Of a stretch of DNA of 64,000 bases, positions 35,265 to 44,396 are shown piece by piece; positions within the stretch are counted from its first letter, which is position 1; each line of letters opens with the position of its first letter. Origin of the DNA: Candidatus Woesearchaeota archaeon (GTDB lineage: Archaea > Nanobdellota > Nanobdellia > Woesearchaeales > GCA-023898365); the NCBI GenBank assembly GCA_023898365.1, contig CP060219.1, forward strand, positions 1,067,584 through 1,131,583. Direction: 5' to 3'. The notes under the pieces were generated by a model. The model did not search any database. It saw only the letters and a program-made list of their open reading frames with translations, and was not told where the DNA came from. The position numbers and the translations under genes are program-made.

Positions 35265-35385
35265 TGGTGAGCCTGCGAGGATTCGAACCCCGGTCAATCG
35301 GTCCGAAGCCGACCGCACTATTTGCCTTACAGGCAAATCCACAAATCAATGCAGATTTGTTGCATCCAGACTATGCTACAGGCCC
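35265..35385 (-). tRNA. tRNA-Arg (TCG) with an intron in the D-loop, CCA encoded
   Basis: From 35385 the minus strand gives acceptor GGGCCTG, TA, then D-stem GCAT. Its partner GTGC is displaced by 44 nt. After removing 35322-35365 the D-arm reads GCAT-AGTCTGGATA-GTGC, a common archaeal tRNA-Arg form. The rest is continuous: GTCGG-CTTCGGA-CCGAT (anticodon TCG), variable TGAC, T-arm CGGGG-TTCGAAT-CCTCG, CAGGCTC, discriminator A and an encoded CCA (35265-35267) followed by TTTT. TATA-like ATATTTAAAAAC at about 35411-35421 overlaps the end of the upstream gene. Confidence 0.9.
35322..35365 (-). other. 44-nt D-loop intron of tRNA-Arg with BHB motif
   Basis: Exon bases GTCT pair with intron bases AGGC (one G-U) as the 4-bp central helix. 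3-nt bulges are GGA and AAA, and the inner helix is TGCA/TGTA, which encloses an ACAAATC/GATTTGT hairpin. Cutting each bulge after its second base restores the D-loop. The intron is at position 19/20. A competing ATTTGCC/GGCAAAT hairpin exists within the same segment. Confidence 0.8.
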
Positions 35386-35413
35386 ACAGGTGATAAGAAC
35401 ACAAGAACTGTTT

Positions 35414-36382
35414 TTAAATATTGTGTCGTTTAATGAATTTGGCAACAAAGAACCCTTCACTGTCGTTATCTTGAGGCAAGATCCGCAGACATAAAGACAC
35501 ACGTGGATCGTAGTCAACTCCTTCAAAGGAAAGAACGGGATCGCTTCGCACAATATCCAATTCTATGGGTACAAGATCAAGTTCGGGATGTTTTCCCAAG
35601 ATATCACTAACCACTGCTTCATTCTCATCAGGCTCTAACGTGCAGGTTGAGTACACGAGAACGCCCCCAGGAGCAAGTTTTGAAGCAGCATGAGACAATA
35701 ATCGTTTCTGCTCTCGAGACATCTTCTTAATAAGACCCGGTGACCACATTTGGAGAACTTTCATACTTTTTCTTATTGTTCCCGTTCCTGAACAAGGAGC
35801 GTCAACTAAAATGCGATCAAACTCATTTGCTATCTTGTACCCGTGCTCGAGACTAACAATGAGGTTGTGCACGCCCATGCGTTGCACATTCACACCAAGC
35901 GCTTTGAGTCGTTGTGATGAAGAATCATTTGCTACGAGAACGCCTTTGTTTTCCATGTACGACGCGATCTGCGTAGTCTTACTTCCCGGCGCAGCACACA
36001 TGTCAAGGACTCGCATCTGTGAACAATCAGGACGATCAGAAAACATGACAACAGGAGGAATCATGGAGGACGCATCTTGCACATAAATATACCCTAGTTG
36101 GTGTTCGGGCAAGTTACCAATATCCAGGCGTTTTTCTCCTTTGTGAGAAATCCAAAATCCTTCTGCACACCAAGGAATGGGAACAAGATGCCAATCAGCA
36201 GCTAGCCGTTTTTCAATCTCGTTTACAGCTATTTTGAGCGTGTTGACCCGTATTGATTTACGCAAATACCGAAAAGAAGAATCGATAAAGTCTTCATACT
36301 TGTCACCAAGCAAGAGTTGGTATCGCTCAACAAATTTTTCCTTAAGGGCTCCTCGCCGATTTTCAGGAATGAAGTCTTCCAT
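35414..36382 (-). CDS. RsmB/NSUN family RNA cytosine-5 methyltransferase
   Basis: The 322-residue enzyme has the full m5C-methylase set: 'DMCAAPGSKTTQIA' motif I (about 132-145), 'VLVANDSSSQRLKAL' motif II, 'ILVDAPCSGTGTIRK' motif IV with a Cys near 194, and 'LVYSTCTLEPDENE' motif VI with the catalytic Cys. N-terminal residues 1-100 form the family's RRM-like part. Target could be tRNA (NSUN2/6-like) or rRNA; the tRNA-Arg gene immediately downstream on the same strand is suggestive only. TATA-like GTTATAAAG at 36407-36415, about 29 nt upstream. Confidence 0.92.
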   Translation of the reverse strand: MEDFIPENRRGALKEKFVERYQLLLGDKYEDFIDSSFRYLRKSIRVNTLKIAVNEIEKRLAADWHLVPIPWCAEGFWISHKGEKRLDIGNLPEHQLGYIYVQDASSMIPPVVMFSDRPDCSQMRVLDMCAAPGSKTTQIASYMENKGVLVANDSSSQRLKALGVNVQRMGVHNLIVSLEHGYKIANEFDRILVDAPCSGTGTIRKSMKVLQMWSPGLIKKMSREQKRLLSHAASKLAPGGVLVYSTCTLEPDENEAVVSDILGKHPELDLVPIELDIVRSDPVLSFEGVDYDPRVSLCLRILPQDNDSEGFFVAKFIKRHNI

Positions 36383-36416
36383 AGACTAAGGAGAAATAAT
36401 TGCGACTTTATAACGT

Positions 36417-37025
36417 TCACGGATGCCGCTCTAATTGTTTGAGCAAATAATTCAGTTTTTTCACTGTAACTCGAAGGGATTTTGCTGATCCTGCAAGCGA
36501 GTCATCTGGTTCTTCCTCAGATGATTCTTCTTGTTCTTCCTTTGAAGGTTCTTCGGATGATTTATCGGTCTTCTCTGTTTCTTTGGTTGTAGCTTTCTCT
36601 TCAACAGGTTTGATGTTGAGCGGTTTTTTCTTCTCTGCAGGAGCAGGTTTCTTCTGCTCTTTTGCATCACCTATCTCTTGAAGGGAGGAACCGATTTGAT
36701 TTGCCACATCACCCAGTTGTTCTGGGCCCATAACTGGTTGCCACGTAAAATCAAGGCCATCACCTTCACTTCGGCCAATGACATGCACAACAAGTTGTTG
36801 ATTGTTTTCAGTAGCGATAATGTTAGTTCCTGAAAATTTCTTTGTTTCAAAAAGCTGCGAAGCCATCACCGATGCTATTTGATACAAGTAATAGGATTGA
36901 TCGGGAGTAAGTTCTGCAAACGTTGTTGCATTTACTTTGGGCACGACCTCGATGTGTCCAGGAGACACTGGTTTTGCAGCGCCCCGACACAAAACCATAT
37001 CATCTTCGTAAATTGCAGTATCCAT
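36417..37025 (-). CDS. Degenerate HIT-like protein with acidic tail (partner B)
   Basis: The first 110 of 202 residues follow the HIT fold: 'YEDDMVLCRGAAKPVSPGHIEVVPK' and a later 'NNQQLVVHVIGRSEGDGL'. In the triad region only the last His remains; the first two positions are Gln and Val. The second half is a low-complexity Pro/Lys/Glu/Ser linker (about 128-180) and a C-terminal helix. Catalysis by the usual middle His is not possible. The ATG at 37025 lies 4 nt after the stop of its upstream HIT-like neighbour, so they form an operon. Confidence 0.7.
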   Translation of the reverse strand: MDTAIYEDDMVLCRGAAKPVSPGHIEVVPKVNATTFAELTPDQSYYLYQIASVMASQLFETKKFSGTNIIATENNQQLVVHVIGRSEGDGLDFTWQPVMGPEQLGDVANQIGSSLQEIGDAKEQKKPAPAEKKKPLNIKPVEEKATTKETEKTDKSSEEPSKEEQEESSEEEPDDSLAGSAKSLRVTVKKLNYLLKQLERHP

Positions 37026-37029
37026 TTTT

Positions 37030-37803
37030 TTAACCAAAGTATTTTGAGACGGCGTCTAAATCAACGTCATCATCAGGTTCTTTTTGCGAAAGCGCTTCCA
37101 GACCTTCTTCAGGTTCTTGATCGTCCTTAGGAGTTGCATCTGTGGAAGGTTTGTTTTGAGGAGAGCCGGCCGAGCGAAGCGCATCTGCAAGTTTTGCCAA
37201 ATCGACCCCTTCAAACAAGGCGTTAAGATCCTCTCGCGAAACAGTTAATTCTTTGAATTTTTCAAGGTCAGTAAGCAGCAATTCTTGCAGTTGAGGATTT
37301 TCATTTAAGAGTGCAACAATTTTTTTCTTGCGATCATCAACCGATGATCCTCCTTGTGGTTTGAGCATTTTTTGTACGCGCTCTGTAACTTCTGCAATAA
37401 TGGGTGCAGCTTCACTTTTCGCAACTTCTTTTTGTGTAAGAAAAAAATTCTTCTCTTTGCCATGATCATGCGGCACAAGATGAAGAAGAAAGTGAGAAAC
37501 TTGTTGGCCTGCAGCGCCACCTGCTGCAATAAAGACGGTTACTGCTTCAGTTGCCATTGCTGCTTTAAGTTTTGATGTTAACACGCCGAGTTTTCCAAAA
37601 ATAGCAGAAAAGTCTTGTTGAGGAATAAGCTGCATAAACGGATAATGCTTCTTTGGCATAATAAGAACGTGACCACGCTGTGCAGGACGAATATCAAGCG
37701 TTGCAATAAAGACCTCGTCCTCATAGAGTTTGTTTGTCGGATACTTTCCTGAAATTACGCCACAAATTGGACAAGAATCATCAGGAGCGCCAAGTTCTGC
37801 CAT
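37030..37803 (-). CDS. Degenerate HIT-like protein with helical/acidic tail (partner A)
   Basis: The 257-residue product opens like a true HIT protein: CPIC knuckle (11-14), 'FIATLDIRPAQRGHVLIMPKKH', and 'GGAAGQQVSHFLLHLVPHDHG'. The triad reads H-F-L-L-H, so the middle catalytic His is Leu. After the HIT domain (about 1-135) comes a helical region with an alternating hydrophobic pattern and an acidic tail rich in Glu/Asp (about 215-250). It may bind nucleotides without hydrolysis, or act as scaffold for partner B. TATA-like CTTTATAAAAT near 37825-37835. Confidence 0.75.
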   Translation of the reverse strand: MAELGAPDDSCPICGVISGKYPTNKLYEDEVFIATLDIRPAQRGHVLIMPKKHYPFMQLIPQQDFSAIFGKLGVLTSKLKAAMATEAVTVFIAAGGAAGQQVSHFLLHLVPHDHGKEKNFFLTQKEVAKSEAAPIIAEVTERVQKMLKPQGGSSVDDRKKKIVALLNENPQLQELLLTDLEKFKELTVSREDLNALFEGVDLAKLADALRSAGSPQNKPSTDATPKDDQEPEEGLEALSQKEPDDDVDLDAVSKYFG

Positions 37804-37835
37804 AAGAGAAGGCTTAGTTGCGAATTTTATAAAGT

Positions 37836-39995
37836 TTATGAGTCCTGAGTGCCAGCAACAGGCAAAAAGTAGGTTCTATTCGTTTCCGAAAGTTCTGTGT
37901 ACTCGCCAATAAATTCGAGCGCTTCAAGATTTTGTGAGGCGAGAAGCGCAGAATCAATTGCAGTAGTGAAAAAAGAAAGCCATTCTGTTGCAATAGCTTC
38001 TCGGGAAATCTCAACGTTTTGAAGCGATGCACCACCAAAGACAAAGGTAGAGTTAATAACGAGCGGATCAGTAACGTCACAATCCCCCCCATCAAAAGGA
38101 TTCCAATCTGGCGAACAGACTTCAACACCTGGAATAGTTAAGTTATGTGTTGCGTTATAATCACGAAGAAGGATGATGTCAACCGCATAAGAGCCACTTA
38201 CCAAATCGATTGTGGCTATTCCGTCATTAAGCTCGGTTAGGTGCAGAGTGCGCACATACGCCCGCGTATCATCTTCCTTACTAATTATTAAGAGCACACG
38301 ATCATCATCTTCGATAAATTGACTCTGGTCACCAAAGAAGTGAACTCCGCCGCCAGTAAGTAAGTACGGTCGTTTCAACACGTGAATGCGCACATCGCGT
38401 GGCGTTTCGCCAATAAGATCTATTTGCGTTGCCAAACCATCATAGGTAGTAAGCGCATAATCGTTGAAGAAATACGAATCCTTTTCTCCAATAAGTGCGC
38501 CGTTAACACATTGCGGTAAACGAACAGTGAGTTTTCCCTGCTCATCGCTTTGTCCCAGAGGAACAGATTCTTCACCACACGCAAACGAGACGGCAACTCC
38601 TGGTACCACTTGCTGCGTCCACGCATCACTAGTTACTATGCGAATGTCGTTAGTTACAGAAAATTCTGGGTCGACAAAATAACGATCAGCGAAGATGACA
38701 TCGTTTTCAACTGGTGGTGATAACGTGATGTTTGCTTCGGGAACTAAAGGAACACCACCTAAATCATTTACTTCAAACGCAAAATACAAATCAAGTCCTT
38801 CTCCACCAAATGAGTAATCATCAACGAGATGGACAACAACAGGATAGGACACATCATACGTGAAATCAAGATTTTCTGCGTGCAAAGAAAGCAAACCAAG
38901 TAAACTAAAGTCAAAAACGAAGTCAGGCATAATAAGCTGACCTCGTGAAGGAGAAACGTGTGACTGCAAGCCAAATGAAGGAAAATGCAAGAAAGAAACA
39001 TCGATGCGCGATAAGGAATCATCAGCACTTACTAAAGGATTGTCAATAATGCGAGGATACAGGGCAGAAGAAAAGGAGTTATTTTCATCATAATAATAGG
39101 GTCGTCTGTTTGCACCAATAACATCCATAAAATACATGTTGTCAGAAACAAAGCCGTTAAGTTCGACAGCGACAAGTGTTTGCAACCAGACACCTTGTGA
39201 ACGTTCAAAAGTGACGCCACCTCCTCGAGGAGGAATGGTTGGATTAGTTCCTGCGGAAAACAAATCAATGACGGTATTAGTATATTCAACAAAAGGATTT
39301 GAGTCGTTGCGATGAGCAATTTCTCGAAGAATAGTGTTTGCCGCATCATAGAGTGGCTTCACACCAGCATCAAGCGTGACGACAAAATTTCTTACCACAT
39401 CAATATTACCATCAGTTCTAATTTCAACAGGATAAATCAAGCCAACATCAACAGAGTACTCATTGAAATAGACCTCAACGAGGGGATCGCCAATATCAAC
39501 AATATCGTATACGCCATCAAGTGAAGAAAGATCATCAACACAAGAAAGGAAATGTTGTTTGATGTCTTTCGCCATAAGTGAACGAAGAGAATCATCTCCT
39601 AGTTCAAGAGAAGGAACATGTACTTCGTACGTGCAGGGTTCACTCCTACACACACTCACTGAGCCAGGAACATACGACCATAAGGGAACCACAAAACCAG
39701 GAAACACTTCAACAGCGTTCTGACTAGGCGCATTTGGAACAGTTATTTGCGAAGAAGGATCGGCTAACCCACCACGAAGCAAGACATTCTTGATAACGGG
39801 TTTTGAGACATCCTGTAAACAACCTTCCACAACATTACTTAACACTGCAAGCCGTTCAGGTACAACATCGCGCACAATGCGCTCAGGAGGTTTTTCTTGC
39901 AAACTAAATCTCGTTAAATAGGAGATAAGAAGAAACGTGATGATAAGCACTAGGCCAACGACAAAAAACCATGCAACTTGACCTTTCTTATCCAT
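37836..39995 (-). CDS. Large pilin-signal surface protein, function unknown
   Basis: The 719-residue protein begins MDKKGQVAWFF followed by one hydrophobic helix (about 6-28); KKG before a hydrophobic run is a class III prepilin-type signal. The large outside part is beta-rich, with several Asp/Asn-rich segments, few Cys, and a domain around 480-560 ('VVPGVAVSFACGEESVPLGQSDEQGKLTVRLP') resembling a carboxypeptidase-regulatory or CNA-B-like beta-sandwich. Its ATG overlaps the end of the giant upstream gene by 8 nt, so they are translated together. A structural or adhesive surface role is likely but not proven. Confidence 0.72.
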   Translation of the reverse strand: MDKKGQVAWFFVVGLVLIITFLLISYLTRFSLQEKPPERIVRDVVPERLAVLSNVVEGCLQDVSKPVIKNVLLRGGLADPSSQITVPNAPSQNAVEVFPGFVVPLWSYVPGSVSVCRSEPCTYEVHVPSLELGDDSLRSLMAKDIKQHFLSCVDDLSSLDGVYDIVDIGDPLVEVYFNEYSVDVGLIYPVEIRTDGNIDVVRNFVVTLDAGVKPLYDAANTILREIAHRNDSNPFVEYTNTVIDLFSAGTNPTIPPRGGGVTFERSQGVWLQTLVAVELNGFVSDNMYFMDVIGANRRPYYYDENNSFSSALYPRIIDNPLVSADDSLSRIDVSFLHFPSFGLQSHVSPSRGQLIMPDFVFDFSLLGLLSLHAENLDFTYDVSYPVVVHLVDDYSFGGEGLDLYFAFEVNDLGGVPLVPEANITLSPPVENDVIFADRYFVDPEFSVTNDIRIVTSDAWTQQVVPGVAVSFACGEESVPLGQSDEQGKLTVRLPQCVNGALIGEKDSYFFNDYALTTYDGLATQIDLIGETPRDVRIHVLKRPYLLTGGGVHFFGDQSQFIEDDDRVLLIISKEDDTRAYVRTLHLTELNDGIATIDLVSGSYAVDIILLRDYNATHNLTIPGVEVCSPDWNPFDGGDCDVTDPLVINSTFVFGGASLQNVEISREAIATEWLSFFTTAIDSALLASQNLEALEFIGEYTELSETNRTYFLPVAGTQDS

Positions 39996-42900
39996 TTTTC
40001 ACCTCTGAACAAAGCGACTTCTTGCCACCAATTGATTTGAACGCAGAACCATCAAGTGTCCTTCCCGTGAAAAATTGTATCAAATCAGCGCGATCATTCA
40101 AGAACACAATACATGCATGTGTAATTGGCGTGCCTGCAAGAATAATGCCTTCTTCATATAATCTGTTTTGGAAAGGATAAGATTTTTCTGGCTGAAGAGT
40201 AACTTGCTGTTCAGTTAACGTCTGAACAACCGCATTACCATTGACCAGAACAATCTCAAAGCGAAGCGAAGGACTCGTGCCATCATTTGATAAACGATTT
40301 ACCACGCCAGGCGTGACCACGTACCGATCATAATACTGACTTCCTCGTTGAATGCTGCGCTCCTCTCGAATCGCTTCGATATGTGCAGAGGAAACCGTAT
40401 AATGAGAATTATCTGTTTGCACACCAATCGCGATAGGATTTGATTGGACACCAGAATCAGCTTCACAAAATTGCGATTCAAAATCTAAATACGAGAAGTA
40501 ATATTCAACTTCAGCACGCCACTGCTTCGCCCAACCAGGTTCCGTTGCAACACCAAAATCATACAGAACATTTTCAATAGTTCTAAACGATTGGCCAACT
40601 TGAATCATAGAACCAATTGCACTCCAAGAATCACCCCACATCGCTTCGGACGTAACTCTGTTTCTCATCTCTTTCTGTTTTGATCGATACACCTTCTCAG
40701 CATCACGCTTAGCTTTTTTCGCAGCTTTTGTTTCTCGTTTGACCGCTTCTTCCAAAGAAGAAAGTGCATCAGCATCTCGTTCTGATTGGCCAAATTCTGC
40801 ATTTGCTTTCGTTCTTTCATCAGAACGAATTTTTTGACGCTCAGCATCTGTAAGCGGAGCTGCATTAGGATCAATCTGTCTGCCCGCAGCACGAGCAGCA
40901 GCACGAAGGGCCGCTCGGCGAGCTTCCTCTTGAGCAATTGCCTCGGTTGCTCTTGACATTACAACACCATCTATTGCAGTTAGAAAGTCACGTTCTATTC
41001 GCGTATTGGCAGCATCTCGATCTCTCGTGATTTGATCGATCTCCTGTTGTTGTTCTGGAGTACACGCAGGTTTTCCTTCACGTCCACAGGGCGCCTCATC
41101 TAATTGTTTTTGGAGGCGATCGCGTTGACGCATAGTGCTGTCCATAAGATCAACAGCGCCTTCTGCTACGCCAAGACTCACCAGTTGTGATGCTGATCGT
41201 TGAATAATAAGATTCTGCTCGTAAAGGTCTTGATTGAGACGATTAATTTCTTGCTCCATCTCAACAACACGACTCATGTCTCCATCAAAATGAGAAATTA
41301 AGCTATCACGAATTGCTTTTTTATGAATTCCTTGCGCCGCAAGCAAATTATTATACTTGGCAACACTTTCTGGAGTAATCAGTTTTGATCGAGGATCGGT
41401 GATACCAGTTACCATTGCTGGAGGCATATTGCCAATCGGACCAAGTGAAACACCACCAATGCTTGTTTGTCCCTCTTGTTCTCCAGGAATTGCTAAACCA
41501 ATACTTTCAGCCCCAATACTGAGTTGCTCAGTACCAAATGTTCCACCAGCGAGAGGAGGATTCCATTCTTCACCCGCATCATTAACAAATCGTGCAAGAT
41601 CATTTTCTCCAACAACCATACGATAACCAGGAGGAGGAGTGTTTGTTTGTGGAAGAGCATTTACTTGGTGTTCATTGTATGTGGTCATCATCTCATTGAC
41701 GTTTTGAATGGTTCCTACTTCTTCATTTCCCCAATAGATAAGAATGCGTTCTCTATCCTCTGCAGGATTGTAAAATTCTCCGGTTGAAAGACGATCATCG
41801 CCAGGAAGTCCCGTAAAACTTCTGATGCAAAGATTTGGTTGGTTCTTTTGACAACAGAATCCGTCAGGTGTGCAAGTCATTTGCGAATCACCGAACTCTC
41901 CTTCCCAGCCAGGCATCTTAAAGGTAGGATCGTTTGGATCAATCCATGTCTTCGTTCGCGAATCAATATTGCTGATCACTTGTTCGCAAACCGTGCTTGA
42001 TTCAAACGGATTGTTCGTAAATGCATTTGCTAAATTTTGCATATTTTGCAAGTTGTTAGTAAATTGCAAAATGCCTGCAGGAATCGCGCATGCATTGTAA
42101 AGAGCGCCATGAGCAAACGAACACGTAACCGTAACAAGTGCAGCTGCGCCTCCTGAAAGAGGATTTGCGACAATATCTTTTACTTTAGAGGTGAGTTGTT
42201 TGATAATAGCAGTTGGTGGAAAACTGTTAAAGGCTTGCCCTGTTAAGAATTTACACGTGTCAACTTTTCGCAAGTCTTTACATGATTGGATGCTCATTCC
42301 TTGAGGAATGTTTTGTGAAAGGCATTGAAGATAACCGCAGTTAATAGCATTGTAACGATCAATGTTGGTAATCATACCATCAACACACATCGTTGCAACT
42401 GAAATGATCAAACTTTCATGCGGATTAACAAGAGATGACGTGTCCATTCCTGCAACTTCTGCAAGATTGTTAAATAATTCGCTGTCAACCGTGTTAAGTC
42501 CGGGAATTTCTTTTCCGCGACACGCAGCCCATTGACAGAGTTCTGTTGGAATTGTTTTTTCAGCAACAGTACTTGCTCCTTTGCTTGCAAAACTTGTTGC
42601 TTCAGCAGCAGGAGTGAGGCCAACACCATACAGGCCTGTCGAAGTAATTGCAAGCAATTGAGATGCGCTTGCCATTTGTCCTTGCAACTCGCAAATACCC
42701 TTGATCACCCCAAAGGCTTGCCGCAACGAATGAAGAGCTGTTTCAATACGCATGACTTGATCTTCTGTTTTTTGTATTTCATCCTGCACTTGTTTGCCAA
42801 ACGTTCCTTCATAGAGTAAGTTAAAGTTGAGCGGAATCTTTTTTATTTCTGGTGTTGAAAGAATATTTTCGCCTAATTTGGTGATCACATCAAAGGTACA

Positions 42901-44340
42901 TTCATAGGTTAATCTTCGATCATCGTAGATGGAATAATCTTTGTTCTTTATTTTGACAGTTCCCAAATACTGAGCAAGTTCATCAGGATTCTCAGGGGAA
43001 GGATTGAGTCGCGTCACTGTTAATTCGGTAAGATCCGTGTCTTCTCCAAGTCCTCGAACCGCTTCACAACCTCGAGGAGTAACATCGAGCACGACAAGAT
43101 CGTCTGTTGAACGAGTCGGGGCGACATCAAAGGTGAAGTATACTTTTCTTGGAACTAAATTAAGATTGCGAAGTCCAAGATCGGTAGGGAATTTTTCTCT
43201 TACCATAAGTCGCCAATAGTTCGTGTTGTTCAAACTTGCTTGTTCACCGACAACTTCGACCGGAACAGTGTAGCTATACTCGTTTCCTACAAGATCGACA
43301 AGGGTAAGAGGAAGCACATACTGGCCTGCTTGCGTGTTTGCAACTGCTGAAAGTGAACAATCAGTGTACCCATCTGCTCGAGGCGTACACGTAAAGTCTG
43401 CTTTCTCTGGCGCCTCTGGATTAACAACGGAAAGATCGGCGTATGCTTTGACACTTGTCAAATCATCTTTTGCAAGAATAGTAATAGAAAAACTTTCTCC
43501 ATTATCCAAATAATTTGCATACCCTGAGCCTCCCGTTACTGTTGTTGCGCGTGCAATGGCTTGCGCTGTCGTACCATTTAAGTACGGCGCGTTCGCATCA
43601 CAAATTATTGTTGAAGAAAGCACTCCGACGACAGGATTGCCCGCATCATCTTGACTAGGTGAGCCGCGATAGCTCACAAGGGAAAGTTGCATTCGTTGTC
43701 CTTCAGAGCACGTCGCATAGGTCGGTCCCGTACACGTTCCGCCTTGACACTCGATGACAAAACCTGTTCTACCAAGCAAGGAATAGTAGAGTTTCTTTTT
43801 ATGAAAACTACCAACACTATCCACGAGAATCATTTTTACGGTGCCGCCGCGTTCAGCGGAAAGAAAGCATTGTCCTGCTTCGCAAAACGTGGTGCCAAGA
43901 AACGTCACTTCAGGAGACGTGTCATCAATCTCAAAGACGACTTCTTTTGTAATTTCTTCCATGCTCCCGTCAGGATAGACTAACGTAAATTCTATCGGAA
44001 CATGATCCAGTTCTGTTTTGATAACAATTTCGCTAGCAAACGTGCAGTGAAGTTCTTCTTGCTTTTCTTCACATACTGCTTCAGTAAGATGTGATTTTGC
44101 AACGTATTGATCATAATTTGCATTGTCTTGATGAAGAGCAGTTAAATTAAGAATGATTTGCACAACAGAGGTATTCGTAAGTGTAAAGTTCATATCCGCT
44201 GCTTGTGGTCGCAGAGGACTAATGTGCGTGATGCGCGCATCGTTCCAAAAAAAAGAAATGTCAACAACATCTGCTGCTAAAGCTGATGCTACGCAAAAGA
44301 TCAACAAAATACTAAGAAGGACAGTCCTCTTACCTGTCAT
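39988..44340 (-). CDS. Giant secreted protein (1450 residues), function unknown
   Basis: An N-terminal Sec signal (MTGKRTVLLSILLIFCVASALAA) precedes an extracytoplasmic protein of distinct zones: an N-terminal beta-sandwich zone with paired Cys (about 25-500), a helical Cys-rich middle zone (about 500-870) with hydrophobic stretches such as 'GAAALVTVTCSFAHGALYNACAIPAGIL', a polar zone with 'CTPDGFCCQKNQPNLC', then a long charged, Ala/Arg/Glu-rich coiled-coil zone (about 990-1230) and a C-terminal globular end. No catalytic motif is recognised. TATA-like GATTTATAAATG near 44378-44390; a GGTG site precedes the ATG. Confidence 0.75.
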   Translation of the reverse strand: MTGKRTVLLSILLIFCVASALAADVVDISFFWNDARITHISPLRPQAADMNFTLTNTSVVQIILNLTALHQDNANYDQYVAKSHLTEAVCEEKQEELHCTFASEIVIKTELDHVPIEFTLVYPDGSMEEITKEVVFEIDDTSPEVTFLGTTFCEAGQCFLSAERGGTVKMILVDSVGSFHKKKLYYSLLGRTGFVIECQGGTCTGPTYATCSEGQRMQLSLVSYRGSPSQDDAGNPVVGVLSSTIICDANAPYLNGTTAQAIARATTVTGGSGYANYLDNGESFSITILAKDDLTSVKAYADLSVVNPEAPEKADFTCTPRADGYTDCSLSAVANTQAGQYVLPLTLVDLVGNEYSYTVPVEVVGEQASLNNTNYWRLMVREKFPTDLGLRNLNLVPRKVYFTFDVAPTRSTDDLVVLDVTPRGCEAVRGLGEDTDLTELTVTRLNPSPENPDELAQYLGTVKIKNKDYSIYDDRRLTYECTFDVITKLGENILSTPEIKKIPLNFNLLYEGTFGKQVQDEIQKTEDQVMRIETALHSLRQAFGVIKGICELQGQMASASQLLAITSTGLYGVGLTPAAEATSFASKGASTVAEKTIPTELCQWAACRGKEIPGLNTVDSELFNNLAEVAGMDTSSLVNPHESLIISVATMCVDGMITNIDRYNAINCGYLQCLSQNIPQGMSIQSCKDLRKVDTCKFLTGQAFNSFPPTAIIKQLTSKVKDIVANPLSGGAAALVTVTCSFAHGALYNACAIPAGILQFTNNLQNMQNLANAFTNNPFESSTVCEQVISNIDSRTKTWIDPNDPTFKMPGWEGEFGDSQMTCTPDGFCCQKNQPNLCIRSFTGLPGDDRLSTGEFYNPAEDRERILIYWGNEEVGTIQNVNEMMTTYNEHQVNALPQTNTPPPGYRMVVGENDLARFVNDAGEEWNPPLAGGTFGTEQLSIGAESIGLAIPGEQEGQTSIGGVSLGPIGNMPPAMVTGITDPRSKLITPESVAKYNNLLAAQGIHKKAIRDSLISHFDGDMSRVVEMEQEINRLNQDLYEQNLIIQRSASQLVSLGVAEGAVDLMDSTMRQRDRLQKQLDEAPCGREGKPACTPEQQQEIDQITRDRDAANTRIERDFLTAIDGVVMSRATEAIAQEEARRAALRAAARAAGRQIDPNAAPLTDAERQKIRSDERTKANAEFGQSERDADALSSLEEAVKRETKAAKKAKRDAEKVYRSKQKEMRNRVTSEAMWGDSWSAIGSMIQVGQSFRTIENVLYDFGVATEPGWAKQWRAEVEYYFSYLDFESQFCEADSGVQSNPIAIGVQTDNSHYTVSSAHIEAIREERSIQRGSQYYDRYVVTPGVVNRLSNDGTSPSLRFEIVLVNGNAVVQTLTEQQVTLQPEKSYPFQNRLYEEGIILAGTPITHACIVFLNDRADLIQFFTGRTLDGSAFKSIGGKKSLCSEVKNG

Positions 44341-44396
44341 CACAACACCAACTTTACAAGAAAAGTTTCAACAAACGACATTTATAAATCATTCGT

